A stretch of DNA of 64,000 bases from Sellimonas caecigallum (GCF_045038405.1 NZ_CP173660.1:1426001-1490000), one strand, 5' to 3'; counted from the stretch's first letter, positions 18,737 through 27,649 are shown. The notes: generated by a model from the sequence alone, not told the origin. Numbers and translations are program-made.

Positions 18737-18979
18737 ATGAAAATCAGTGAAGCTCAGATTGATAACCTTGTAGGATTGCTGGATGGATACGCTGAAAAGG
18801 GCGGACACCATTTAAATGTCAATGTGTTTACAAAAGAAACGCTTCTGGATGCTCAGGCTCATCCGGAAAAATATCCGCAGCTTACTGTACGTGTATCCGG
18901 ATATGCAGTAAACTTCAATAAGCTGACAAAAGAGCAGCAGGACGAGGTTATTTCCAGAACATTCCATGATGAAATGTAA
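18737..18979 (+). CDS. grcA: stand-alone glycyl-radical subunit of PFL (GrcA-like)
   Basis: An 80-residue protein equal to the missing C-terminus of [12 protein letters not shown] at the start, then [26 protein letters not shown] and the closing helix. The radical glycine would be G55. It has its own AAAGGAGG 8 nt before ATG and lies in a different frame from pflB, after a 23-nt gap, so it is a true separate gene and not a frameshift. E. coli YfiD/GrcA is a comparable free domain that repairs damaged PFL; here it probably is the only radical domain of the enzyme. Confidence 0.93.
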   Translation: MKISEAQIDNLVGLLDGYAEKGGHHLNVNVFTKETLLDAQAHPEKYPQLTVRVSGYAVNFNKLTKEQQDEVISRTFHDEM

Positions 18980-19742
18980 TCCAGAAGAACAAAAGGGATA
19001 TATCCATTCGACAGAGAGTTTCGGGACCGTGGACGGTCCCGGAATTCGTTTTGTCATATTTTTTCAGGGCTGTCCGCTGCGGTGCAAATACTGCCACAAT
19101 CCGGATACCTGGCAGCCGAACCAGGGAAATAAGATGACAGTGGGCGAGCTTTTGGAATTGTATCAACACAACGAACGGTTCTATCAAAAAGGCGGGATTA
19201 CCGCTACCGGTGGAGAACCGCTCATGCAGCTTGCGTTTCTCACTGCACTTTTTACAGAAGCAAAGAAGCGAGGGATCCATACATGTCTTGACACTTCCGG
19301 TATTGTATATACGAAATCAAAAAGGGAAGAGTTTGAAAAACTGTTCGCAGTGACAGATCTGGTGCTCTTGGATGTAAAGCACAGTGATCCAAAAGGTCAT
19401 AAGGAGTTAACCGGGCAGGATCAGGAGCCGGTGCTTGCGTTTGCAAAAGCGCTGGAAGAGGCCAGGGTTCCGATGATCGTAAGGCATGTCATCGTTCCGG
19501 GAATCACGGACGGGAAAGAAGAGCTTGCGGCCCTTGGACATTTGATCGGAAAATTCCGTAATTTGAAAGGACTGGAAGTGCTTCCGTATCACACCATGGG
19601 AGAGAAGAAATACGAACAGCTCGGCATTCCGTATCCACTTCGCGGAGTGGAAGCCATGGACAAAAAAGAGGCGGGCAAAGCCAGAGAACTTTTGCTGAAG
19701 ATCATCATGGAAGAACGGAAAAACATGATGAACAAAAAATAG
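18969..19742 (+). CDS. pflA: pyruvate formate-lyase activating enzyme
   Basis: A 257-residue radical SAM enzyme that forms the glycyl radical on PFL. The cluster motif is CPLRCKYC, preceded by [15 protein letters not shown] and followed by [11 protein letters not shown], as in PflA. Two adjacent ATG codons (18966 and 18969) overlap the end of the glycyl-radical gene by 14 or 11 nt, and the ribosome binding site is weak, so translation is probably coupled. Its natural substrate in this operon is G55 of the separate subunit docked on PflB. Confidence 0.93.
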   Translation: MKCNPEEQKGYIHSTESFGTVDGPGIRFVIFFQGCPLRCKYCHNPDTWQPNQGNKMTVGELLELYQHNERFYQKGGITATGGEPLMQLAFLTALFTEAKKRGIHTCLDTSGIVYTKSKREEFEKLFAVTDLVLLDVKHSDPKGHKELTGQDQEPVLAFAKALEEARVPMIVRHVIVPGITDGKEELAALGHLIGKFRNLKGLEVLPYHTMGEKKYEQLGIPYPLRGVEAMDKKEAGKARELLLKIIMEERKNMMNKK

Positions 19743-19764
19743 AAATAGAACAGGAAGCAATAAG

Positions 19765-19795
19765 AAAAAGCAGGAACGAATCTCCTGCTTTTTCC
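19765..19795. terminator. bidirectional terminator between pflA and the HTH regulator
   Basis: AAAAAGCAGGA (19765-19775) pairs with TCCTGCTTTTT (19783-19793); A and T runs serve both strands. Confidence 0.85.
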
Positions 19796-19821
19796 ATATA
19801 CTCTATATGAAAAGATGCTCC

Positions 19822-21273
19822 TTATTCGATGCGGGAGACCTCTTCTGTCAAGAATTTAGACAGGATCCCAAAGACTTCATCTTCTGGGTAGAACAGATCG
19901 TCATCCAGATTCTCGCAGAAATCGGAAAAGGCGAAGAGAAGGCTCGGTTCTGTGATATCCAGGCAGATGAGCTGACCAGATTCGGCGGACGGGAACATCA
20001 GGTAACCACAGCGCTGGTTGATGTACATGAACAGCTCGTTGTCGATGTTGCCGATATTTTTTCTCAGGAGTTTCAAATATTTTCCCGGACAGAGCCGCAG
20101 AAACCGTTTCACGAGAAGGATGCGGTCGGAAGGTTCGATGGCCCGGTAAATACTTTCCGGGTATTCCGGTATACGGCCTGTTTTCAGAAAGCGTCGTATC
20201 CCATCCAAAGAAAAGATGAAGTAAAGAGGCGATTCCTCCAACGTTTTTCGGATCCTGTGGATGTGGGAAGTGACTAAATCGATGGTCGCATCCCGATTCG
20301 GGAGCTCCTTCAGGATGTAACGCTCCAGAAAATGATCTGGAATACTGTATGTAAGGCACGGAATCATCTGCAGGCTGAAGGTATGGTCAGGTACCGGTGT
20401 GAGATTGCGGAAGTACTGTATCTGAGAGGCGACATCTTCCATCCGGACAGCCAGAGAGGAGACCTTTTTCAGATACCCTTCATAGAGTTCTCTGAAGAAA
20501 GAAAGCATTTCCGGCGTCTTAATTATGATACCTGACTGCATGTCTCTTGCCAGCAAGAAAACGTGTGTGGACGTAAGGATCAGGTAAGGGAATAAAAGCA
20601 GCTCCCCCGTACTGTCCAGCAATGTGCCGTAATAGTAGTAAACATTATAAAGACAGGCGCAGGAGTAGAGAGGAAGAATCTGTTTTAGACAAAAAAGATT
20701 ATAGTTCTGCTTGTCTGGACCGATTTTCTCACTATTGTTAAAGCAGATGATGTGATCCATCTTAAGCGTCGGATTTCTGTAAGCTATGGAAGCCAGAAGT
20801 TCCGTCAAAAACGGGGAATCCGGCTGAATCAGAAGACGGATATGTGCATCCTGCCGACGAGACTCCAGAAAAAGAATGTGAAAGAGCAGGTGGCGGATCT
20901 CATTCTTCCCGGTCACGGCTATCGTGTCTGTGGAGTCCGAAAGACAAGGGAGCGGCTGCGGTGGCAGCAGATGCTCTGGTTCGGAGTACTTTTCAAAATT
21001 TTCGAAAAGCTCCAGCACTGCTTTTCGCCGAAAATAATTGTCATATCCTTCGGTAGAAATTTTGTAGGCCTCTACAAAGTCCTCTTTTTCCTGTGGGGTC
21101 AGACGCAAGTATTCTGCCATGCCAAGAACAGGCTCCGCGGAAGCAGGGATACGGGAGCCTTTGATGATCTTGTACATAAAGGAACGTTCCAGACCGCAAT
21201 ATTGCGCCATATCGTTTGGTTTTACGGATTTTGCGGCAATATGCCGACTGAGTATATCTGAAAAAATGCTCAT
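19822..21273 (-). CDS. large Cro/C1-type HTH protein of unknown function
   Basis: A 483-residue protein with a helix-turn-helix of the Cro/C1 type in the first 65 residues (DMAQYCGLERSFMYKIIKGS). A long C-terminal region of about 400 residues follows that I do not recognise; it lacks membrane segments and obvious catalytic motifs. CAAAGGAG lies before the ATG. The gene is monocistronic and converges on the pfl operon, sharing a terminator. The C-terminal part may sense a ligand or partner. Regulation of pfl is possible from position but not shown. Confidence 0.7.
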   Translation of the reverse strand: MSIFSDILSRHIAAKSVKPNDMAQYCGLERSFMYKIIKGSRIPASAEPVLGMAEYLRLTPQEKEDFVEAYKISTEGYDNYFRRKAVLELFENFEKYSEPEHLLPPQPLPCLSDSTDTIAVTGKNEIRHLLFHILFLESRRQDAHIRLLIQPDSPFLTELLASIAYRNPTLKMDHIICFNNSEKIGPDKQNYNLFCLKQILPLYSCACLYNVYYYYGTLLDSTGELLLFPYLILTSTHVFLLARDMQSGIIIKTPEMLSFFRELYEGYLKKVSSLAVRMEDVASQIQYFRNLTPVPDHTFSLQMIPCLTYSIPDHFLERYILKELPNRDATIDLVTSHIHRIRKTLEESPLYFIFSLDGIRRFLKTGRIPEYPESIYRAIEPSDRILLVKRFLRLCPGKYLKLLRKNIGNIDNELFMYINQRCGYLMFPSAESGQLICLDITEPSLLFAFSDFCENLDDDLFYPEDEVFGILSKFLTEEVSRIE

Positions 21274-21576
21274 AAGATTCTCCTTTGTAAATGATATTCT
21301 CCATTATAATGAAAGGCTGACCAAAAAGCTATTGAATAATTATGAAAATTTTTTGTCCACTTTTATGTCCACATGAGAAAAGCTATAGATAAATAGGGGA
21401 AGAAATGATAAAATATATTTCGTCAAGGGAATGAGAGTGGGAGATAGTGATAATTGAAGAAATATCACATCAAACGACACAAGTTGAGAAATTTGTGGTA
21501 TGATGAAAAACGAATCTGCAGGGGTTCGTTTTTTTCTTTTGTTGTAAAAAATTTAATATGATAGGAGATATGAGAC
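21274..21576. other. divergent intergenic region with a terminator-like hairpin
   Basis: Roughly 300 nt between the minus-strand HTH gene and the GNAT gene. It holds a TATAAT on the minus strand near the HTH start, and on the plus strand a hairpin AACGAATC/GGTTCGTT with a following T run at about 21508-21538. The hairpin stands between any upstream promoter and the GNAT gene and could attenuate it. No riboswitch consensus was recognised. Confidence 0.4.
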
Positions 21577-22074
21577 ATGGAAAATACAAAGATCACAATA
21601 AGAAATGCAAGACAAGAGGAAGGGGAGGAGCTTGCGCAGATCGAGACTGCATGTTTCCCGACAGGGGAAGCTGCAAAAGAAAAAGATATTCTGGAAAGAC
21701 TCAGTGCTTTTCCGGAAAAGTTTTTTGTGGCGGAAGAAGAAGGGAAACTGGTGGGATTTATCGACGGAGCAGTCACAGATGAGCCGTGCTTGCCGGATGA
21801 GATGTACCATGATATCAGCCTGCACAGTCCGCAAGGAGCGTACCAGACAGTGTTTGGGCTGGATGTGCTGCCTGAGTACCGGTGCAGAGGAATTGCAGGA
21901 ATGCTCCTGGAAAAGATGATTGCAGCTGCTAAGGAAGAAGGGAAAAAAGGGGTTGTGCTTACCTGCAAAGACCATTTAATCCATTATTACGAAAAGTTCG
22001 GATTTGTGCATTATGGAAAGGCAGATTCCACACACGGGGGAGCCGAGTGGAATGATATGAAGCTTTACTTTTAG
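21577..22074 (+). CDS. GNAT-family N-acetyltransferase
   Basis: A 165-residue acetyltransferase. The acetyl-CoA binding motif appears as LDVLPEYRCRGIAGMLLEKMI (V-x-x-x-x-R-x-x-G-x-A pattern), with a C-terminal strand IHYYEKFGFVHYGKA typical of the fold. The substrate is unknown. A GGAGATATGAGAC-type start region precedes the ATG. It is a single gene before the phosphopantetheinyl transferase. Confidence 0.85.
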   Translation: MENTKITIRNARQEEGEELAQIETACFPTGEAAKEKDILERLSAFPEKFFVAEEEGKLVGFIDGAVTDEPCLPDEMYHDISLHSPQGAYQTVFGLDVLPEYRCRGIAGMLLEKMIAAAKEEGKKGVVLTCKDHLIHYYEKFGFVHYGKADSTHGGAEWNDMKLYF

Positions 22075-22083
22075 ACATTTTCT

Positions 22084-22111
22084 TTGACGCATTTTTTTCC
22101 TATGCTATAAT
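22084..22111 (+). promoter_or_regulatory. promoter upstream of the phosphopantetheinyl transferase
   Basis: TTGACG at 22084-22089, 16 nt, TATAAT at 22106-22111. Transcription would begin near 22118, leaving a leader of about 40 nt. Confidence 0.6.
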
Positions 22112-22157
22112 GAAGATAAGCGACGCCGTCTAAACGGATAACTGGGAGGGAAATAAT

Positions 22158-22784
22158 ATGATTTATACGTGGGCTGCGGATACTGCTCCGCTTCTTGATG
22201 AGAACAGATACCGCGCATATTTTGAACAGGCGCCCTCCTGGAGACAGGAGAAGGCAAAGAAGATGCGCTTCCCGGAAGACCGGGCACTTAGTATCGGTGC
22301 GTGGATGCTGTATGAAAAAGCAAAAAAGGAGAGCGGACTTTCCGGGGAAAATATCTTCAATCTTTCCCATTCCGGGCATTTTGTCTTGTGCTCCATAGGG
22401 GAAGATGCATCCCGGAAAACAGGGTGTGATGTGGAGATGACCGGGGTGTTCCGCCCGAATGTGGCCAGGCGTTTTTTTTGCCCAAGTGAGTGGGAATATA
22501 TCGATGGCCGGGAGAGCGAAGAGGAGAAGAGAGATGCTTTTTTTCGTTATTGGGTCTTAAAAGAAAGCTTTATGAAAGCCACAAGACTGGGAATGAGGCT
22601 TGCGATGAACGCGTTTGAGATCGCGGTCTGGCAGGGGGGAGAGCCAAGGCTTATAAGGCAGCCGGAAGAAATCGGGGGAATCTTTCATTTCCGAGAATAC
22701 GATATGAGAGAACAGGGATTTCAGGCTGCGGTATGTTCGGAGGATCAGGATATTGCTGTGGAACTTGGTTGGATTACACTGTAA
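22158..22784 (+). CDS. 4'-phosphopantetheinyl transferase family protein
   Basis: A 208-residue Sfp-type enzyme that loads the phosphopantetheine arm of CoA onto carrier proteins. The magnesium motif GCDVEM and the later WVLKESFMKATRLGM are the two family signatures, and HSGHFVLC precedes the first. GGGAGG lies before the ATG. No carrier-protein or synthase cluster is near, so the target could be the fatty-acid acyl carrier protein or a distant pathway. It is followed closely by the VanY-like gene. Confidence 0.88.
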   Translation: MIYTWAADTAPLLDENRYRAYFEQAPSWRQEKAKKMRFPEDRALSIGAWMLYEKAKKESGLSGENIFNLSHSGHFVLCSIGEDASRKTGCDVEMTGVFRPNVARRFFCPSEWEYIDGRESEEEKRDAFFRYWVLKESFMKATRLGMRLAMNAFEIAVWQGGEPRLIRQPEEIGGIFHFREYDMREQGFQAAVCSEDQDIAVELGWITL

Positions 22785-22811
22785 ACCAGATGACAGAAGA
22801 GAAGGGGTAGA

Positions 22812-23642
22812 ATGAAGAAAGAGACAAAGGATACGATCCGGATGATGCATTTGCTTATTCTCCGAAAAATAAGGAGAATGAAAAGTCCCATCAAGACAAT
22901 AGCGGTCATGTGTGCGGTCGCTTTGCTGACAGGACTGTTTAGCGGTGCGGCACTTGGGCGTATGAACGAAAGAAAAAAGGCACAGGAGACAATACAAAAA
23001 GAAGTAAAGAGCAAAGAGAAGATACAAGAAGAGCTGGATGCAGCCAAAGGGCAGCTGGAAGCACACGATGAGGACACACGTCCGTGGTATCTCATGCTCG
23101 TAAATCAGTCCCACCCCATGGAGGAAGGATATGTGCCGGAGCTTGCGGATATCGATTCCAGCCATCAGGTAGATGCGCGGATTCTGGAACCGCTTCAGAA
23201 GATGCTTTCCGATGCGGAGAAGGCAGGTCATAAACTGTATGTATGTTCAGCTTACCGTTCTGTGGAACGGCAGAAGGAACTTTTCAATGAATCCATGGTG
23301 GACTACGTAAACCAGGGGATGTCATATTATGAGGCAGCCGTCGAGACAGCTAAATCCATTGCATGGCCCGGGGAGAGTGAGCATGCGACAGGGCTTGCGA
23401 TGGACATTGTCTCTGCCAACTATGCAATGCTGGATGAGAAGCAGGGAGAAACAAAAGAGCAGCAGTGGCTGATGGAACACTGTTATGATTATGGATTCAT
23501 TTTGCGTTATCCGAAAGATAAGATGGAAAATACGGGGATTATTTACGAACCATGGCATTACCGCTATGTCGGCGTAGAGGATGCAAAGAAGATACAGGAG
23601 ATGGGAGTGACTCTGGAAGAATATCTGAATGAAGAATATTAA
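22812..23642 (+). CDS. D-alanyl-D-alanine carboxypeptidase, VanY family
   Basis: A 276-residue membrane-anchored peptidase. One transmembrane helix (about residues 28-48) is followed by a short coiled coil and the peptidase domain. Zinc-site motifs are in order: SAYRSVERQKELF, SEHATGLAMDI (His and Asp ligands) and EPWHYRYVG (His ligand and catalytic Glu region). It trims the terminal D-Ala from peptidoglycan peptides outside the cell. It is probably cotranscribed with the phosphopantetheinyl transferase. No vancomycin resistance genes are near, so a housekeeping role is likely. Confidence 0.88.
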   Translation: MKKETKDTIRMMHLLILRKIRRMKSPIKTIAVMCAVALLTGLFSGAALGRMNERKKAQETIQKEVKSKEKIQEELDAAKGQLEAHDEDTRPWYLMLVNQSHPMEEGYVPELADIDSSHQVDARILEPLQKMLSDAEKAGHKLYVCSAYRSVERQKELFNESMVDYVNQGMSYYEAAVETAKSIAWPGESEHATGLAMDIVSANYAMLDEKQGETKEQQWLMEHCYDYGFILRYPKDKMENTGIIYEPWHYRYVGVEDAKKIQEMGVTLEEYLNEEY

Positions 23643-23653
23643 AACAAGTAGGG

Positions 23654-23678
23654 AAAATCCCGGCACGGCAGGGATTTT
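23654..23678 (+). terminator. intergenic hairpin
   Basis: AAAATCCC (23654-23661) pairs with GGGATTTT (23671-23678); no long T run follows, so read-through to the next gene is likely. Confidence 0.35.
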
Positions 23679-23707
23679 GCCGGGCGAGGGAAAGGGAGGC
23701 TGAGAAT

Positions 23708-24388
23708 TTGGATCTGACGTTCGGGGAACAGGTAAAAATCATTTTGAGCCGTAAAAATATGACAATCAAGGAGCTGGCTGAGCTGTTTGAGGAAGAGACG
23801 GGAAAAAAGATGTCCAGACAGAATATGACGCAGCGTCTTGGACGAGATAATTTTCAGGAGAAGGATATGCGCATCATTGCAAAGATACTCGGATGCCGCT
23901 TCCGGCTGAACATCCTGGATGACAACCGTGCGAAAACGGCCGCAAAGGAGAGACGCCGGCCTGAGGAGGAAACCAGACAGGTACGCCGGGAGAGTCCGGC
24001 ACGTACGCCAAAGGAGACAGTGTGCGTAAAAAGCGAAGAAGAGAAAGAACGGGATATCACGGTAGGCGAGATCATGGACATGATGGAAAAGATACCGCAG
24101 TCGGCACAAAGAAAATACGCGGCTGACAGAAGGCAAAAGGAAACAGTCCCGCAGATCGATTACAGCGAACCGGAAGATCTCGAAAGAGGGGAACTCAACC
24201 CAGCCACGGGACATGAGTATGAATCCAACATGGTGCGCAAACATCCGTCCCGCATCGGGTTTGTTCAGGTGTATGACCGGAGCGAACACGGCTGGACAGA
24301 TATGACAGAATGGGCATTTCTCGGCTTCCAGGAGCGGAAGAAGGCGCTGCTTGGCAAGGAGTATGAGCCGCCGATCTATCTGGATTAG
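23708..24388 (+). CDS. HTH-containing protein of unknown function
   Basis: A 226-residue protein. Residues 1-75 look like a lambda-repressor-type helix-turn-helix (IKELAELFEEETGKKMSRQN). A charged, Arg/Glu-rich middle and a C-terminal segment around GFVQVYDRSEHGWTDMTEWAFLGF follow; I do not recognise the latter. TTG 23708 is the likely start because GGGAGG stands 8 nt upstream. The next gene (dGTPase) begins 31 nt after its stop, so they probably share a transcript. Confidence 0.65.
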   Translation: MDLTFGEQVKIILSRKNMTIKELAELFEEETGKKMSRQNMTQRLGRDNFQEKDMRIIAKILGCRFRLNILDDNRAKTAAKERRRPEEETRQVRRESPARTPKETVCVKSEEEKERDITVGEIMDMMEKIPQSAQRKYAADRRQKETVPQIDYSEPEDLERGELNPATGHEYESNMVRKHPSRIGFVQVYDRSEHGWTDMTEWAFLGFQERKKALLGKEYEPPIYLD

Positions 24389-24419
24389 ATAATGTCAGGG
24401 ATGCAGGAGGTGTGCGAGT

Positions 24420-25826
24420 ATGGAATGGAGTCAGTTGTTATCGCCAAAAAGGGTAAGAACAGATCAGGTACATAGGGAGAAGAAAAAGACAGATCTGCGG
24501 AGCAGTTTTGAAAAGGATTATCACAGGATCATCGGAAGTGCATCGTTTCGGAGACTTCAGGACAAGACGCAGGTATTTCCGCTGGATAAAAGTGATTTTG
24601 TCAGGACACGGCTTACCCATTCTTTGGAGGTATCATCCTTCGGGAAATCTCTGGGACAGAATATCGGAGAATATATTTTGACCTTTCACAAGGATCCGGC
24701 GTTTACCTTGCAGATGAAGGAAGATATCTGCAATATCCTCCTCTGTGCAGGATTGATCCACGACATCGGGAATCCGCCATTTGGACATTTCGGGGAGACT
24801 GCCATCCGGGAATGGTTTGAGGAAAATCTTGGGAAGCTTACTTTTCATGGCGATCCTATCGAAAAGGTGCTCAATCGGCAGATGCTTGCTGATTTATGTC
24901 ATTTTGAGGGAAATGCCCAGGCATTTCGACTTGTGACCAAACTTCATTATCTGGTAGATGAGAAAGGGATGAATCTGACATATGCCCTTTTAAATACTAT
25001 TGTAAAGTACCCGGTAAACTCTTTGGCCATAGAACCAGAGGGAGCAGATATCCGGCGGAAAAAGATTGGGTTTTACTATGCCGATGAAAAGCTGTTCAGG
25101 GAGATCAGCCAGGAGACGGGAGCGGGAGAGTATCGCCATCCACTCACGTTTATTCTCGAAGCGGCGGATGATATTGCCTATCGGACTGCGGATATTGAAG
25201 ATGCGTTCATCAAAGGATTTCTTCCATTCAGTGCCATTCTCGGGGAGATAAAAAAGATTGATACAGGGGAAGTGTTCCAGGCCTTTGAAAAGCTGGAAAG
25301 TCTGTATGAAAAGGCTGTAAGCAGAGGCGAGGAGGAGCCGGAGACGTACGCTTTAAAAAACTGGATCGTGCGTATTCAGTCATTTCTGATCGCATGTGCG
25401 ACAGAAGGATTTACGGAAAACTATGAGTCTATTATGCAGGGCACTTACCAAAAGGATCTGTTTGCCGGAACAAATGCCCAGGAACTGATGGAAGTGCTTG
25501 GATATCTTGCAGAAAAATATGTTTTTACGACAGACACGATCTACAAGATGGAGGTGGCGGAATCCCGTATCCTGACATTTTTGATGGAGAAGTTTATCGC
25601 AGCGGCGATCAAGTATGATGATCCGAAACAGAAGATGGATTCCATTGACAGGCGGATGATCGCTTTTGTCTCGGAAAATTACAGAAAAGCATATCACAGA
25701 CAGGCGGAAGGCAAGAGTGAGGCGGAGAAACTTTATCTCAGGCTTTTGCTTGTCACGGATTATATCTGCGGCATGACAGACAGCTATGCAAAACGGCTGT
25801 ACCAGGAGCTGACAGCAAGAATATAA
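24420..25826 (+). CDS. dgt: deoxyguanosinetriphosphate triphosphohydrolase (HD superfamily)
   Basis: A 468-residue HD-domain enzyme that hydrolyses dNTPs, classically dGTP to deoxyguanosine and triphosphate. The N-terminus has RRLQDKTQVFPL and RTRLTHSLEV (first His ligand), followed by the HD pair in GLIHDIGNPPFGHFGE; the second Asp ligand is probably in ILEAADDIAYRTADIED. These are signatures of the dGTPase family. The start at ATG 24420 follows GGAGGTG. Such enzymes control dNTP pools and in some bacteria take part in phage defence; no defence role is evident here. Confidence 0.9.
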   Translation: MEWSQLLSPKRVRTDQVHREKKKTDLRSSFEKDYHRIIGSASFRRLQDKTQVFPLDKSDFVRTRLTHSLEVSSFGKSLGQNIGEYILTFHKDPAFTLQMKEDICNILLCAGLIHDIGNPPFGHFGETAIREWFEENLGKLTFHGDPIEKVLNRQMLADLCHFEGNAQAFRLVTKLHYLVDEKGMNLTYALLNTIVKYPVNSLAIEPEGADIRRKKIGFYYADEKLFREISQETGAGEYRHPLTFILEAADDIAYRTADIEDAFIKGFLPFSAILGEIKKIDTGEVFQAFEKLESLYEKAVSRGEEEPETYALKNWIVRIQSFLIACATEGFTENYESIMQGTYQKDLFAGTNAQELMEVLGYLAEKYVFTTDTIYKMEVAESRILTFLMEKFIAAAIKYDDPKQKMDSIDRRMIAFVSENYRKAYHRQAEGKSEAEKLYLRLLLVTDYICGMTDSYAKRLYQELTARI

Positions 25827-25834
25827 AAGAGGCG

Positions 25835-25880
25835 GAGCCTGTACCGGGAAATGGAATTTCCGTGTACAGGTTCTTTTTTT
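25835..25880 (+). terminator. terminator after dgt
   Basis: GAGCCTGTAC (25835-25844) pairs with GTACAGGTTC (25864-25873), an inner GGAAAT/ATTTCC pairs too, then a long T run. Confidence 0.85.
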
Positions 25881-25926
25881 GTAGGGACGGGCATAGATTG
25901 AGGTAAAAAGAAACAGGCGGTAAGAG

Positions 25927-26808
25927 TTGAAACGTTTTATCTGTTATCTTTATGAATATCAGAATGGAAAACCGGTAAGAAATGTGGGGTTTTCAAAAGT
26001 GGAGGCAGAAGAAGAGACGTGTGCAGTAAGCATACACGGAAAAGGATGGGGAGCCGATACACCGAAAGAACTGGGGCTGTATCTCTTTTATGAAGAAGAT
26101 GGACACTGCTACGGAATGTACCAGGGGATGCTGGGAAATATCAGCCCGGCGCTTAATTACCGGCTCATCTACCGGCCGGAAGATACCGGTGGAAAGGAGC
26201 GTTTTCAAAAAGTGGGGGGATTCATTCTCTGTCATGGGCGCACGCCGAGATACGCTGCCATATGGTCGGACACACCGGTGGACATCAGCCGTATGGAAGA
26301 ACCGCCCAGGGGAGAGGATGAAAAGCAGGAGAGAAACCGGGATGGTCTTCCCCAAGAGAATGTGACACTGGAGAAGGCGGAGGAAGAAACAGAGGAAATA
26401 GAAGAAAAGACGGGGAGAGAAGCAGAGCTCATAGAACTGAAGGGAGACCAGGTGGAGGCTGCCGGCAGAGAGGAGGATTTTATAGAGACGGGCCGATTTC
26501 AGTGTCAAAAAATCAAAAGGCAGGACATCTCCAAACTGGTGCGGAGGGAATGGCATTTGGCCAACAACAGCTTTCTCCTCCACGGATATTATAATTATCA
26601 TCATCTTGCTTTTATCCAGGAGGATGTAGATCTGTATCTCGGCGTACCCGGCATGTACTGTGAAAAGGAAAGGAGGGCGGCGCAGGCATTCGGATTTCCG
26701 AGGTTTGTCAGATACGAAGACGATATGATGACACTTTCCGATGCCGAGAAAGAAGAATGCCCGGATTTCGGGTATTGGTGTCGACAGGTACATCAAATTA
26801 GGGTATAA
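25927..26808 (+). CDS. conserved-looking protein of unknown function
   Basis: A 293-residue protein with a TTG start and only a weak ribosome binding site. The N-terminal 115 residues form a beta-rich region (CYLYEYQNGKPVRNVGF and GGFILCHGRTPRYAAIW). Residues about 120-190 are a very acidic low-complexity linker. The C-terminal 100 residues (KLVRREWHLANNSFLLHGY, LGVPGMYCEKERRAA) form a second conserved-looking block. No membrane segment is seen. I recall similar two-block proteins in Lachnospiraceae but cannot name a function. Confidence 0.6.
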   Translation: MKRFICYLYEYQNGKPVRNVGFSKVEAEEETCAVSIHGKGWGADTPKELGLYLFYEEDGHCYGMYQGMLGNISPALNYRLIYRPEDTGGKERFQKVGGFILCHGRTPRYAAIWSDTPVDISRMEEPPRGEDEKQERNRDGLPQENVTLEKAEEETEEIEEKTGREAELIELKGDQVEAAGREEDFIETGRFQCQKIKRQDISKLVRREWHLANNSFLLHGYYNYHHLAFIQEDVDLYLGVPGMYCEKERRAAQAFGFPRFVRYEDDMMTLSDAEKEECPDFGYWCRQVHQIRV

Positions 26809-26809
26809 T
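26781..26809 (+). promoter_or_regulatory. promoter of tadA
   Basis: TCGACA at 26781-26786, 17 nt, TATAAT at 26804-26809. It lies over the 3' end of the preceding gene, about 30 nt before tadA. Confidence 0.6.
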
Positions 26810-26840
26810 CAGTCTGGAGAAAAGAGGCAGGTAAAGAAAA

Positions 26841-27362
26841 ATGGGAAGAAAACTTTCAAAAGAAGAAAAAGAAGAATTACAAAGAAAACAGGAAGAAGCC
26901 CAGAGAAAACTGGATGAAAAATACATGAAAGAAGCCATCCGCCAGGCAAAGAAAGCCTATGCGATCCGAGAAGTTCCAATCGGATGCGTGATCGTGTACG
27001 ACGGAAAGATCATCGGCCGGGGGTATAACAGGAGAACCATTGACAAAAATACGCTGGCCCACGCGGAGCTTCAGGCTATCCGGAAGGCCAGCAAAAAAAT
27101 GGATGACTGGAGGCTTGAGGACTGCACGATGTATGTGACGCTGGAACCTTGCCAGATGTGTTCCGGCGCTCTTGTGCAGTCCCGCATAAAGAGAGTCGTA
27201 GTAGGATGCATGAATCCGAAAGCGGGGTGTGCAGGATCTGTCATGAATCTTCTTCAGGTGCCTGAGTTTAACCATCAGGTAGAGCTTACAACCGGCGTTT
27301 TGGAAGAACAATGCAGCTCCATGTTGAAACAATTTTTTAGAGAATTAAGGCAAAAAAAATAG
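26841..27362 (+). CDS. tadA: tRNA-specific adenosine deaminase
   Basis: A 173-residue zinc deaminase that converts adenosine 34 of tRNA-Arg(ACG) to inosine. The catalytic motifs are HAELQAI (zinc His and proton-shuttle Glu) and PCQMCSGALVQSRI (two zinc Cys). A charged helical extension of about 27 residues precedes the usual start at MKEAIRQAKKAY; the upstream ATG is used here because spacing to its purine-rich site is acceptable, but ATG 26922-region initiation is possible. The stop codon lies within the terminator stem. Confidence 0.92.
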   Translation: MGRKLSKEEKEELQRKQEEAQRKLDEKYMKEAIRQAKKAYAIREVPIGCVIVYDGKIIGRGYNRRTIDKNTLAHAELQAIRKASKKMDDWRLEDCTMYVTLEPCQMCSGALVQSRIKRVVVGCMNPKAGCAGSVMNLLQVPEFNHQVELTTGVLEEQCSSMLKQFFRELRQKK

Positions 27363-27384
27363 AGCAGTCATCTGCTCTTTTTTG
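27361..27384. terminator. bidirectional terminator for tadA and SRP RNA
   Basis: AGAGCAG (27361-27367), a TCAT loop and CTGCTCT (27372-27378), with T runs on both strands. It serves tadA on plus and the SRP RNA on minus. Confidence 0.85.
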
Positions 27385-27643
27385 TGCGTTGTGCGTCGAA
27401 CGCATCTCCCAAGCGTTACTTTGGCAGTAAACTCAACCCAGGCACCCTCACGGCACACGGGAGATTCCGCTTAGTGCTGCTTCGTTCCCGACCTGACACG
27501 GTTCACGGAGTCCAGTTGCGTGAGACCCAAATATCAACGCCACTTACCAAAGGCAGCCTCACAAGAATACGCCCTCGGCACAACATCACCCCTACTGTAG
27601 CGGATTGTAGGTACAGGGTACCGCTAACACCCCGGCTGCACGA
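27385..27643 (-). ncRNA. ffs: signal recognition particle RNA, large bacterial (6S/scRNA) type
   Basis: On the minus strand this region holds the SRP S-domain: GTGTCAGGTCGGGAACGAAGC followed by AGCACTAAG, the Ffh-binding internal loop and tetraloop arm. Upstream lies a long Alu-type region (GCCGGGGTGTTAGCGG) as in Bacillus and Clostridium. The length of about 260 nt fits the large class. It directs membrane proteins to the translocon with Ffh. Ends are set from the promoter at 27650-27678 and the terminator at 27361-27384, so they are accurate to a few bases only. Confidence 0.92.
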
Positions 27644-27649
27644 TTCATA

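Noticed and set aside
18700..18740. Frameshift or sequencing error splitting pflB
   Set aside because: The second gene has its own AAAGGAGG at the right distance, and the end of the first gene does not resemble PFL sequence, so the split is natural.
21508..21538. Riboswitch before the GNAT gene
   Set aside because: Only a simple hairpin with a T run is present; no aptamer consensus is visible.
24420..25826. dGTPase as part of a phage-defence island
   Set aside because: Neighbours are housekeeping or unknown genes and no second defence gene is adjacent.
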